The translations under genes and the position numbers were made by a program. Below, one piece after another: positions 1 to 9,875 of a DNA stretch of 64,000 bases. Location of the stretch: positions 17,546,224-17,610,223 of the forward strand of contig OX637287.1 of assembly GCA_951799445.1 (NCBI GenBank), read 5' to 3'. The DNA is from Pseudisothecium myosuroides. Taxonomy: Eukaryota > Streptophyta > Bryopsida > Hypnales > Lembophyllaceae. A model generated the notes under the pieces. The model ran no database searches, had not been told where the DNA came from, and saw nothing but the letters and a program-made list of their open reading frames with translations. The first letter of the stretch is position 1; each line of letters starts with the position of its first letter.

Positions 1-226
1 TAGGATATACAAAACCTGAGATTTTAGGCTGGTTTGCCCTAAATTTCTGCTTCAAGGGATTCTCAATCTGATATCAAGTACCGCCAAAAATTCCCAAAAT
101 TATATTTTTGGGATCATGGACTTTGCTAACAAATTAGTATTTTGAGTTTCAATACCAAGATCTTCTTTTTCAAACCAGGAATTAGGGTTTTGAGCTTCAA
201 TGCAAGGTTCATAACATTTGGTAGCT

Positions 227-327
227 CTACAGTGATGGTGTGGTATATTCCACACCCCAATAGTGCATCATAGTAGCTACTGATGAATTAGACAGGTGGA
301 GGATGTAGAGGCACACCATCACTGTAG
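227..327. repeat. Short inverted-repeat element with 16-bp perfect arms
   Basis: The arms CTACAGTGATGGTGTG (227-242) and its exact reverse complement (312-327) enclose about 70 bases. A second small hairpin (GTGTGG/CCACAC) sits just inside the left arm. This is typical of a tiny MITE or fold-back repeat. I see no clear target duplication. Confidence 0.6.
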
Positions 328-495
328 AACCAAGGCAACATCAACACATGTTATGTTCTCTTCTCTTCTAACCAGGAATTATAGATCATTCAACCATTTG
401 GCAAATTTCCGTTCTTGGTTTCCACCTTGAGGACTGCCCTCTTTCGAATTTCTGATTTCCTTATACAAAATGGGGTGTGGGAGAAGGGAATGCAC

Positions 496-819
496 ACCTC
501 CAAATGTAACGATTTCGGCAGCTCGGGTCGAGGGGCGGAAGGCGAAGTTGGCATCCTGGAGCTTGAGAAACTCTTTGGCCGCCTCCGGCGTGCTCGCCAC
601 GATGCAGAGCCGCTGCCCCAGCCACACGGACATGAGCGGACCATACTGCGAAGCCAACTCCGCCAAGCTGCGGTGCGGATGCGTGCCCAGCAAATGCAAC
701 GACCCCACGATGGGCAGCGCTCGAGGACCTGGCGGCAAGTTCAGATACTTGCTGCATTGTCGTCTCCATAGCAACATGCTTCCATAGATCACCAGCAACG
801 CCACAGCCACACCCTGCAA
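496..819 (-). pseudogene. Cytochrome P450 N-terminal fragment (CYP71-clan-like)
   Basis: On the minus strand about 108 residues match the N-terminus of a plant microsomal P450. There is a hydrophobic anchor (VAVALLVIYGSMLL), a basic patch, the proline hinge LPPGPRALPIVGSLHLLG, then HRSLAELASQYGPLMSVWLG and the substrate-recognition-1 side with FRPSTRAAEIVTFGG. Similarity stops abruptly near 496. The C-helix WxxxR, I-helix AGTDT, ExxR and haem-binding Cys regions are all absent nearby. No ATG precedes the anchor: a TAA lies immediately upstream of a TTG, and the sequence there (TTTAATTGCAG) resembles a splice acceptor. It could be one exon of a gene whose other exons are lost, or a captured fragment. 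CYP71-clan genes usually have one intron much further downstream, so I favour a truncated pseudogene. The P450 identity is strong; the subfamily is not assigned. Confidence 0.8.
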
Positions 820-881
820 TTAAATATTCATTCACAGGGGCGTCAATTTCGTTCAAATCGGCAATGAACGTCGTTCATCTG

Positions 882-1200
882 GCGTGGTTCTGTGCCAGAA
901 ATTGTGACACAAAGCTACACAAAGCTCTACGAACGAGGTCAGGTGTACGTTTACGTTTCAAGCCGCGCGGCCTGAAAGTGCCGAAGTCGTGGACTACGCC
1001 AATTTCATGCGCCAATTTTACCATATCGTCGTTTAATTGGCGTGATTCTTGGAACCAGAAATTGTAACACTCATGCACTCACAGCTTTAAGAAAGTAGGA
1101 CTGGTGTAGGTTTTTAAGTTTCAGGCTGCTTGTCCTGCAAAGTGGCAAAATCTGTTGTGAATTCACCCAATTTATTGAAATTGAGGGAGATTATGTATCT
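882..1200. repeat. Two degenerate tandem copies of a ~160-bp unit
   Basis: The stretch beginning GGCGTGGTTCTGTGCCAG near 881 recurs as GGCGTGATTCTTGGAACCAG near 1038. Both are followed by CAGAAATTGT-ACAC, then by GTGTA(C/G)GTTT and TTTCA(A/G)GC-GC. The copies are diverged. I see no gene here. Confidence 0.45.
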
Positions 1201-3327
1201 CTAATTCCTGGATTCCCCTGTTCCTAGTGCAAAATCGTCTGGGAAACCTTGAATATTCCCTTAAGGGAAACTAAAGATGCTCTTTCTGTGCATCAGATCT
1301 CGTAATTCTATTTTACAGGCTTGTACCAAATTGAGTACAAGATCTTCCCCAAAGTACTAGCTCTTTGACAATTCTGAAATTACAAACCAGCTTTGACATC
1401 CTTGCGTTGTTACGTGACTCTCAACATAGTTGAAGAGATGCCCTCGATCAACAACCTTGGCAAAGAAATCTAGACTCTTTTTCGTGCACAATCTTGAGTT
1501 CATGAATCCCCAAAGCTACAAGAATGAAGAGAGTGCAGAACACCTCTCATACTCTTTACTCTCTACTGACATATGCAAGCTCTATACTTCTGATATTCCC
1601 CTAAGAAGAACGATGAATTATAATCTTCCTTTGGACAATGTTCCTCAAAGTCCACGTCCCGGACATAGGCTGGAAGTGCGATTCTGAATTACAAACCAGA
1701 CACCACTATTTTACATGATTCCAACATTCTTGAAGGGCAAGACCGTAAGCAAGGAATCATTAGATTCTTTTCGTGCACAATCTGGAGTACCAATTAAATG
1801 CTGCAAGAATCTTGACAAGAATCGCACAACAAGTTTGCATTCTCCCCACACCAAAAGTCCAACTTTTGGGGTTGACATCTACAGTGGAGAAGGTAAGGGT
1901 GAATTGAATGCTACAACTGCAAGAAAATGTTTTATGTAAAAAAGCGTCTCCAGCCGTTTCAAAATACAACCAAACTTTCGTTTACAGTAGGAACTAAAGG
2001 TGAGTTCTCACAACTGCTACAAAGTGGTTCTGTGCACAGGAGATGGAGTCTCCCGTGGCGTTTCAAACGGAATTTGCAATTGGCACCGATACAAATGAGA
2101 ACATGCAAATAGGAACTCCCTCGTCAGCAACGCCAAGTGTCCCTTCATTAATTGAAACACCATTTTCCATAGAAACGTGCAAGTGTACCTTCACTACAAC
2201 ATCATTTTCCCAACGAACTTGCATACATTCACCGATTGAGGATGCTTATGGGCTTCGAGCTCGTTTTGGCAATTGATCAAACAGATTGAATTGTATCGAG
2301 GCTGGACAACAGTAACAAGTTGAGAAGAGCGTTGAACTTACCAAAATTAGAGTCTCAATAGTGGAAGCCATGCCGCCACCTAGTTGAAGTTGAGGATTTG
2401 AGCTCCGGTCCAGACTGTGACAAAGGCAAGTTGGTTCTTCGGATAAGCCGTCTTCAGTGTGAAGGAGCAGTCCAAATTTAAGTTATATCTTGGCAGGAAG
2501 AATGGAAGATGCTTTAAGTGTCCCATTGACCGGGTTGAGTGGTTGTTACTTGTTAGGGATGCTTGATTAATTATATATTATTGTGTTAGTGGCACAAATA
2601 GGCCAGGTCCCTATTATAAGGGATTCTTTAGAATTATCTAAGGATGTGGCCGCCATCGCTTGCTGCGTTGCATTGCGTCAGCTTGCTGCTTTGCAATGCT
2701 ATTGCAGCTCCACTGCTTCAACTTGAGTAGGAACGTGAAGTCGCTGGCCAGTTGCAGTAAGGTAGAAGCACCATAATGTGACACTTATTCAAGATCTGCA
2801 GATCTTGAGGGTAGCTATAGAATGAAAGGATATGTGCTTGTCACAAAATGGTTTGAAAAATCAATAAAAGTGGTTTTGTATTTTTTACGAGCTTGTATGA
2901 ATATAATATGAATTTTCGAAAACAACTCCATAGATATACCTATTGTGGACACTAGACTAACACCAAAGTGGGCACAGAAACACCCAAAGAGACACATTGT
3001 AAGCTTGAGTCACGCACAAGTGATTGGCCAACGCAAGAACCTCCTTCATGAGAGTGACAACTTCTTGGAATCCCACCTGTTTACTATGGGTCCCTACTTG
3101 TTTACTTTCAGGGTCTACTTGCACATGGATTTAAGTCGTTTTCTAAATGTCCATAAATGACTCTTGTTACATTTAGGTGCTTCTATCTTAGTGTCTCTTC
3201 GTACAGAGCAGCCGTAGTGCATCCACGTTTCATTCTTAGGCAACATCTTGTAAAACTTACTTTGTGTCATCAAAGACATCATGAATGAGAATGATTCCTT
3301 CATAGTTGAAGGGTTTTAGTCATTGTA
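1201..3327. other. No recognisable gene
   Basis: Open frames here (for example plus 1430-1687 and 2043-2276) are short, lack recognisable domains and show no convincing splice structure. A weak resemblance between the 1400s and 1700s (TTTTCGTGCACAATCT...GAGT) suggests old repeat material. Confidence 0.5.
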
Positions 3328-3645
3328 AGGTAACAGGCTCTGAAATCGCACAAGCTCTAAAATCACCCACCCTATTCAAATATACACTGCTTTGTACATG
3401 TAACTATTTAATAGCCTTCAGTGGTGTACAAACAATGTGGTGGGCGATTTTAGAGCCCTATGCCACTTCAACTTCAAAATTTCATAACTAATTCCAAAAA
3501 GCTCCAAAAAATATGAAACAACTTGGGTTAGATGCCAATTCCTCTTGTCTTGCAAATAAAATTTACTGAAAAATATTTCGAGACGTTTCACCTCCCCCAA
3601 ATTCAGTTTCAGCTCTTAGGTGGGCGATTTCTGAACCTGTTACCT
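3328..3645. mobile_element. TA-flanked MITE, diverged member of the AGGTAGGAGG family
   Basis: The ends read AGGTAACAGGCTCTGAAATC and, inverted at the right, AGGTAACAGGTTCAGAAATC, with TA outside both. The interior shares a long block (TTCATAACTAATTCCA, GAAACAACTTGGGTTAGAT, ATTTACTGAAAAATATTTC) with the elements at 48.3, 48.8, 49.3, 51.3 and 57.9 kb. TA duplication and no coding capacity fit a Tc1/mariner-type non-autonomous element. Confidence 0.7.
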
Positions 3646-5088
3646 TATGAGCTCTTGCGTGGTCTCTAAAGACCTCAACAATGGCACGGACAGAGCATTG
3701 TAGCGTTTCCTAAGAAAATTGAAAAGTACATAGCAATGATGCAATGGAACACTAAATGGATGCCATTCTTCTACAATTGTGATCATGTTTGACTTGGAGT
3801 TTGCAATAGAGTTGTTCTTACCATTGTAAACACAAGCTCTGTTTGGCCCACTCCAATCATACCATGGGGTTCATACCCTGTTTTTGTAACCCTTCTCCTC
3901 TTATTCTCGGTCTGTGTAAATTCCAATGCATGTCGTGCTTGCTGTTGATCCAAGTGGGGTCAAGAAGGTTTGGCGTCCACTTTCCAAAACAAGTCCATCC
4001 ACGCTACTGTCGCCATTGTTTTGCCCGCTCAACATCAGGTTCAAGTTCAGCCGAAGGTGGTGATTGTTGCTCACTCTTGTGAGATTTTGCACAATTCTTT
4101 CACAAAACTCTTCTGAATTTTTATCTATTTATTTATTTGCAGATCTCTCACAAGTTTTGTGAATTTTTAATGGTGTGCACCCCATTGTGCAGCTAGAAAT
4201 TATTCTACAAGCTCTAGAGGCAAGTTTTTTCCCTTTGCTCACCATTAGATATGTAGGTCCCGATTTTTGGTTTGTTCACGTTTCTGATAAGCTTGTCCAA
4301 ATGAGGGTGGCACATTTTAGTGCAACAAGTGAGTTGCTTATGGAATAAGATAAGTCTAAATGATTTAGTTAGTTTCATTGGATTGTCACAAATGATGCTA
4401 CAAACTTTAGATCTCATTTGAACTTTTGGTCTTGTAAGAACATGATTAGAATGGTTCATTTTGTCGACTGCATTTTGTAGATCTTGTGATGGCGCCCAAT
4501 TCATAAGACTTACTCTTGGAGGGGTTCCACTAGGGCAAAACAATTTGATGACTTTTTTTAACCTAGAACAGTATGAGTAGATATAGAAGTTTTTGGAATT
4601 TCAAATTTGAGACAAGCTAGCTATCCGTGCAAGATTGATTAGACTATATATAAATGATTCTTTTGTAAAATAAATCTAAACTTTGTCATTCCTTCTTGTC
4701 CTCTGATACATGTAGAATGTGCTGTACTTTACAATAGCGATAATCCATGTAAATGATTACATAGAGAGGATACCAATAGAATAGGGTAGCAACAATAATA
4801 CAATACTTAGTAGAATGTTGTATTGGATACTTGTACAATTGTTTAATATTTTATTAATTCAATATTTTAATTAGATGATGAAAAGTGTTGAAATCCCATT
4901 TTAACTATTGAAGTTGAAAAGTTAAATTTCATTCAATATTTGATAGAGGTTGTTGAAATTGAAAAGATACTATGGTAATCCAAATCTCATTTATTGATTA
5001 AAGTGTGCCATGAATTGATGCAAGATTATAATGGTCCATTCCCTAGATGTTTGCTATAGGCCTTTTGCCTATTATAGGCTAGTTTATT
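3646..5088. other. No recognisable gene
   Basis: The sequence is AT-rich. The longest open frame is minus 4214-4543 (109 codons), which has no domain I recognise and no support from neighbours. An inverted pair (AATTCTTTCACAAAACT near 4093, CACAAGTTTTGTGAATTTT near 4150) marks a small repeat. Confidence 0.5.
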
Positions 5089-5092
5089 TTAA

Positions 5093-7330
5093 CCCCTAAA
5101 AGACTAGTCTGCTATTTTTAGCAATATAGCGATTTTAGGCAGGTACAGTGACAAACGAAACCGAGTACTATTGTGAAACGTTTTCATTCAAACAACCATA
5201 CCGTAAGCATCAATGGACAAAGTCCAAAAGTGTATATACTAAAGTTGTAGTATACGACATGCTACACATTACCATGGAAGTTTGAAGAAAAAAATAGTTG
5301 TGATTTGAAAGAAGATCAATTTCAAAGTTAGCCATGTCTAAAATTCAGTATTGTTCAACATGATTTGGAATTCTTTTATTTTTGTCAATTTTTTTTTAGA
5401 ACTCCAAAAAAACTTTTTGTGCCTTGGCATGTTGGTATACATCATTCCAAATTGTTGTACCCAAGAATTGAAGGAAATTGCCATTTATAAAATTTAAAAC
5501 ACCAACAATTTGACAAACATACAAATGATGTTTGTTCTCACAATATTTGATTTTTTTTTTGGAATTGAGAGCATGGAATAGCATTAGCCATTGTAGAGAG
5601 AGCATAGGTTGCAATATGGACCATTGTTACATCTTCATGCCTTTGCATTTGAAATATTTGTTGAATTAGACAATGCATTCAATTTATATTTCGCAATTGC
5701 ATAATGCGTTTTTAAATTCAACTTCTTCTGTCCAAAGACTAGAGTTCATGATGCACATAATTGATCCAACAAATCTCAAAAAAATAAATTATCATTGTCA
5801 ATATCATAAAAAAACTGAAAATTTGATGAGGGTCAGTGTAATTTTTGGTAATTTTCAGTTTTTTTTATGATATTGACAGTGATAATTTTTTTTTTTTGAG
5901 ATTTGTTGAATCAATTATGAGCATCATGAACTCTAGTCTTTGGACAAAAGAAGTTGAATTTAAAAACACATTATGCAATTGCGAAATACAAATTGAATGC
6001 ATTGTCTAATTCAACAAATATTTCAAATGCAAAGGCATGAAGATGTAATAATGGTCCATATTGCAACCTATGCTCTCTCTACAATGGCTAATGCTATTCC
6101 ATGCTCTCAATTCCAAAAAAGAAATCAAATGTTGTGAGAACAAACATCATTTGTATGTTTGTCAAATTGTTGGTGTTTTAAATTTTATAAATGGCAATTT
6201 CCTTCAATTCTTGGGTACAACAATTTGGAATGATGTATACCAACATGCCAAGGCACAAAAAGTTTTTTTGGAGTTCTAAAAAAAAATTGACAAAAATAAA
6301 AGAATTCCAAATCATGTTGAACAATACTGAATTTTAGACATGGCTAACTTTGAAATTGATTTTCTTTCAAATCACAACTATTTTTTTCTTCAAACTTCCA
6401 TGGTAATGTGTAGCATGTCGTATACTACAACTTTAGTATATACACTTTTGGACTTTGTCCATTGATGCTTACGGTATGGTTGTTTGAATGAAAACGTTTC
6501 ACAATAGTACTCGGTTTCGTTTGTCACTATACTTGTGACTAGAAATTTGCATATTTTAGGGCCAAACTTTAATAGAAGTTGTGGACAAGGAATATCTTTC
6601 ATGTGAACAAAATTTTATAACATTTGGAAATATGAGTCAAAAGTTATGGCCTAATATGTTACCTTTTTTCTCAGCCGGGTAGTTTGAGTAGATTTGAAAA
6701 AATCACTTTTTTCACAAACAAAAATTTGAAATTGATTTTTAAGATTTATATATACATGAAAAGCTTTGAATCATTCCATTTCAATCAATGAATCAATAGT
6801 TACAAGGAATTTTAGTTTGTGGGCAGTTATGGATTCTCTATACAAAAAATAAATTTTGAAGTTGTTTATTTCACTCAATTTTTAATATTTTGGAAAAAAA
6901 TAAAATCTTAGGATGTAGGTTGTTTATTACAACATTACCACCATTGGAATTGGCATTTTTCAATTCCATAATTAATTTCTTAAAAGTTTAGTGTTTTGAA
7001 TCATTCTCTAGTTCTTTTTACTTACTATTTTTTCCTATATCAATGTTGTACAATTCCAAATGACCAAAAAAATTTCAAGCATGTAGCCAACTTACCCTAA
7101 AGAATGAATCCGAAGAGTAACCACCATTTTGGATATTTTTTCATACAAATGTGACCTTGTGAAGTGCATGTGCATGTTTTTTTGCATGGCCCAAAAAAGG
7201 ATTTTTGTCAATTAGAATGCTAATATCTTGCAATCCACACGGTGGAAAATTCTGAGAATTTTTCTACATCTTCTCAAACCAGCATACTACAAGATCCTGT
7301 GTCCAAAATTTTTTTTTTTCCAAAATTTGG
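5093..7330. mobile_element. Large decayed copy of the TTAA/CCCCTAAAG family carrying a giant palindrome
   Basis: The left end is TTAA (5089-5092) then CCCCTAAAAG, followed by GATTTTAGGCAGGT. That matches GGATTTAGGTAGGT just inside the copy at 38450. To the right of the palindrome, blocks such as CACCATTGGAATT with TTCAATTCCATA (about 6950) and AATATCTTGCAATCCACACGG then ACAAGATCCT (7210-7300) match the interiors of the copies at 38.4, 21.5 and 60.2 kb in the same order. The right terminus is not found, so the end given is approximate. Confidence 0.5.
5147..6528. repeat. Giant inverted repeat: two ~677-bp arms, ~27-bp loop
   Basis: Left arm 5147-5823 and right arm 5851-6528 are reverse complements. 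In a 130-bp sample I counted four mismatches, mostly transitions, so identity is about 97-98%. Both arms encode the same 72-codon open frame (minus 5396-5614; plus 6061-6279) differing by two residues, with no recognised domain. A transcript through this locus would fold into one long hairpin. Such loci in plants are known sources of Dicer-processed small RNAs; that role here is inference. Confidence 0.9.
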
Positions 7331-7618
7331 TTCTTGTGCATAGCCAAACTACTTTCCCACTCACTACTTCCTACTATCTTGCTCATTGTTTTTGGTGCAC
7401 TTTGGGACATGTGTCATGACCTTAATTGTCCCAACCTTGAAAAGGAGAAAAACACACATTTCAAAGAGGAAAAAACACATCCCAAGTTTGGGACCCTCCT
7501 TGGTCGGAAATAGTGCATCCTACAGGTTGCCTATGGCTCTTTGATCTGGAATGGGTGGTTCTACCTTACCCCTATTCTCAGCTGCAGGTCGAGCAACCGG
7601 AGCTTGAAAGAGGAAGCC

Positions 7619-8929
7619 ATGCGGCGTTCCATTTGCTTGGCGACCTTCACATTTGTTTGCATTTTCATGGTAACGTTCCAGCGTTCCAACGATCCGCACT
7701 CCCCCTTCTTCTCTTCGCAACCTCGTCGCCCTTCCTTAGACTTGGAGCTTTGGCGCAACAACCCAACTCTTGCACGATGGATGCCGTGCTCCTGGTGGTG
7801 GGGATCTCCCCGACGGCCCCCACAGAACACCAATGGCTACCTCCTAATCGCATGCGCAGGGGGCTTGAACCAAATGCGTCGCGATTTCTGCAAGGGCGTG
7901 GGCATTGCGCAACTCCTCAATGCCACTCTCTTGCTCCCGAAATTCGACGCCTCGCCCTACTGGAACGACACGAGCGGCTTTGCTCAGCTTTTCGATGTGG
8001 AGTTTTTCCTTGAAAGGGTTCGAGGCTGGGTGGAAGTCTTGCGGGAGCTTCCTGCGGCGATGGCGTCCACGGAGCCAGTCGCAATTACTTGCAAGAAAGG
8101 GAGGGATCCGTTTGATTATAAGAAAGAGCTCTTGCCGCTGCTTGTGCGGCACAAATTGATTCTGCTTCGGCCATCGGCGAGTCAGAGGGGGGACCGTGAG
8201 GCTAGCCCTAATTTGGGGAAGAGAGCCCGGTGTCAAGCTTGCTTTCGATCTTTACGGCTCGTGAGAAGCTTGCAAGAAACGGCGGAAGTGATTATTCGAA
8301 AGCTTCCGCGTGCTTTCGTGGCGCTTCACCTGCGGTTCGAGCCGGATATGATCGCTTACAGCCGATGTCGGTATAGTAATCTTTCTCGTGAATCGTTTGT
8401 TTCCATTGAGAGAGCTCGAGGGGGACGTCATATGCTTGGAGAATCAGCTGAGAAAAGTTGGAGACGGAAAGGGAAATGTCCACTGACGCCGGCGGAGACG
8501 AGGGTCATTCTCCAAGCGCTTCGCATTCCGGGTTCCACTCCTATTTACCTCGCTGCTGGATCGGAGGTATTGGAGCTTCAGGAGCTCACTGGAACGTACT
8601 CGCGTGTGCTGAAGAAGTCGGATTTCTTGCGTGCTGATCAGCTCCGAGGGTTGAAAGGGAGTAGTCGAGCTGCCATTGATTGGTTTGTTTCGCTCCGTGC
8701 CGATGTTTACATTGCAACGTTTGTTGGGAATATGGACAAGATGGTGCTGACGGACCGGATTTTGGCTGGAAAGCATCGCAATCTGGTCTTGGATAGGCGG
8801 TCGTTTGCAGAAGCGAAGTGGCAGGGGATGGGTGAAGCAGTGATTTCTGAACTTATGTTGAAGAACCACAGGCAACATGTGGTTTATGGTTATGGCTTGC
8901 CGGTATCAGATTGTCTCTGTAAAGCTTAG
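7619..8929 (+). CDS. GDP-fucose protein O-fucosyltransferase family protein (plant O-FucT, DUF246 type)
   Basis: This is a single-exon gene of 436 codons from the ATG at 7619. The frame is open from 7541, but the chosen Met starts a textbook type II signal anchor: MRRS then hydrophobic residues 4-20 (SICLATFTFVCIFMVTF). The lumenal domain follows family order: NGYLL...GGLNQMR (residues 81-87, donor-site loop), NATLLLPKFD, the WNDTSGFAQLFDVEFF segment, HLRFEPDM (237-244, with the Arg the family uses for GDP-fucose), CPLTPAE (287-293), IYLAAGSEV, SSRAAIDWFVSLRADVY and the GNM motif (370-372). Family members sit in the Golgi and are inferred or shown to fucosylate proteins or wall glycans. The exact substrate cannot be read from sequence. 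The length is at the short end of the usual 430-600 residues. It has no introns, whereas many plant members have several, so it may descend from a retrocopy. All core motifs are present, so it looks functional. Confidence 0.92.
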   Translation: MRRSICLATFTFVCIFMVTFQRSNDPHSPFFSSQPRRPSLDLELWRNNPTLARWMPCSWWWGSPRRPPQNTNGYLLIACAGGLNQMRRDFCKGVGIAQLLNATLLLPKFDASPYWNDTSGFAQLFDVEFFLERVRGWVEVLRELPAAMASTEPVAITCKKGRDPFDYKKELLPLLVRHKLILLRPSASQRGDREASPNLGKRARCQACFRSLRLVRSLQETAEVIIRKLPRAFVALHLRFEPDMIAYSRCRYSNLSRESFVSIERARGGRHMLGESAEKSWRRKGKCPLTPAETRVILQALRIPGSTPIYLAAGSEVLELQELTGTYSRVLKKSDFLRADQLRGLKGSSRAAIDWFVSLRADVYIATFVGNMDKMVLTDRILAGKHRNLVLDRRSFAEAKWQGMGEAVISELMLKNHRQHVVYGYGLPVSDCLCKA

Positions 8930-9875
8930 AGGAAACTCACGTCTCCGCGATCCAGGTCAGTAGAACATTCTCTATTTGAACTCCCACAGATCATCAAAAT
9001 CTGCAGCAACATATGACCATCTACAACTCGTCCACATCGAGCAGGTGGAAGAGCATAGAAAGATCAAAGATAGGATGTGCACAACTGTCAGCTCATGTGA
9101 AAACATTTCTGTCAATAGAAGACGAGAGAACATCCTTAAAGGAAAACCATAATCCTGAGCAGGTCAGGTGGGAGGCCTACGTGAGAAGGGGCCTTGCTCT
9201 CCACCATCCAGTTGATCAAACAAAAGTACAAGAAGCAACTGAAGGTGTAAGTCCTTCCTCTATCTTTCACTGCACGATCATTCAAAATGTGTAGGATATG
9301 CCACTCCATGGAGTGGCTTATCCTACATAAATACTGCAGGAACTGCAACACCTTGGCACTCAAAGCTTGGCTTACACCAGGCTTATGAGTGAAGTATTCC
9401 TGGTATAAGTGTCACTTGACATACAGTCGCACAATTTTCGGAGTTATCATGAAACTATGCGAGCTGAGGAATAGTATCAGGTGCAGACACAGCTGATGGA
9501 GTTAATGCTGAGTCAACTGCTCAGCATCCTAAAGGAATATCTTACAGACATCTTGCAAAGTTGTACAACTATGTCATCCAGCTCTGCCAAGAATATGAAA
9601 GCACTAAAATCTCGATAGAGAACACTATGTACCTAAACAAATGGTGCAGTCTCCTGCAGGGCCTTCACTACAGAAGGGGGAGGTCTCAGCTTTCACTATA
9701 CTCGACATAAGACCCAGACCTGCACATTGTGTTGAGATTCAGAAAACATTCTGAGGCATTGTAAAACAGGTTCCACGAATTTCTGTTGCGTTGGTGATAT
9801 GTCTCGTGTGACTGAAAGATTAGACTAAATCAGTCAGGCTTTTGGATCATGTTGGTCTAGAGGTCTATTGCAACC
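8930..9875. other. Spacer between convergent genes, with a small hairpin
   Basis: This stretch holds the 3' flank of the O-FucT gene and the probable 3' UTR of the DRP2 gene read from the other strand. The plus open frame 9013-9294 has no recognised domain. A near-perfect 36-bp palindrome lies at 9291-9326 (GTAGGATATGCCACTCCA and its complement), possibly a transcript-end hairpin or a mini fold-back element. Confidence 0.5.

Noticed and set aside
6529..6537. Target-site duplication for the giant palindrome (TAC on both sides)
   Set aside because: Only three bases match, and not directly adjacent at the right. It is too weak to assign a superfamily.
7541..7618. Upstream ATG (7541) as start of the O-FucT
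   Set aside because: It would place 26 poorly hydrophobic residues before the signal anchor. The Met at 7619 gives a standard type II membrane topology. The longer form is not excluded.
7513..8236. Overlapping frames on both strands of the O-fucosyltransferase gene (up to 166 codons)
   Set aside because: They are other-frame shadows of the O-FucT exon and carry no domains. Only the 7541-8929 frame has family motifs in order.
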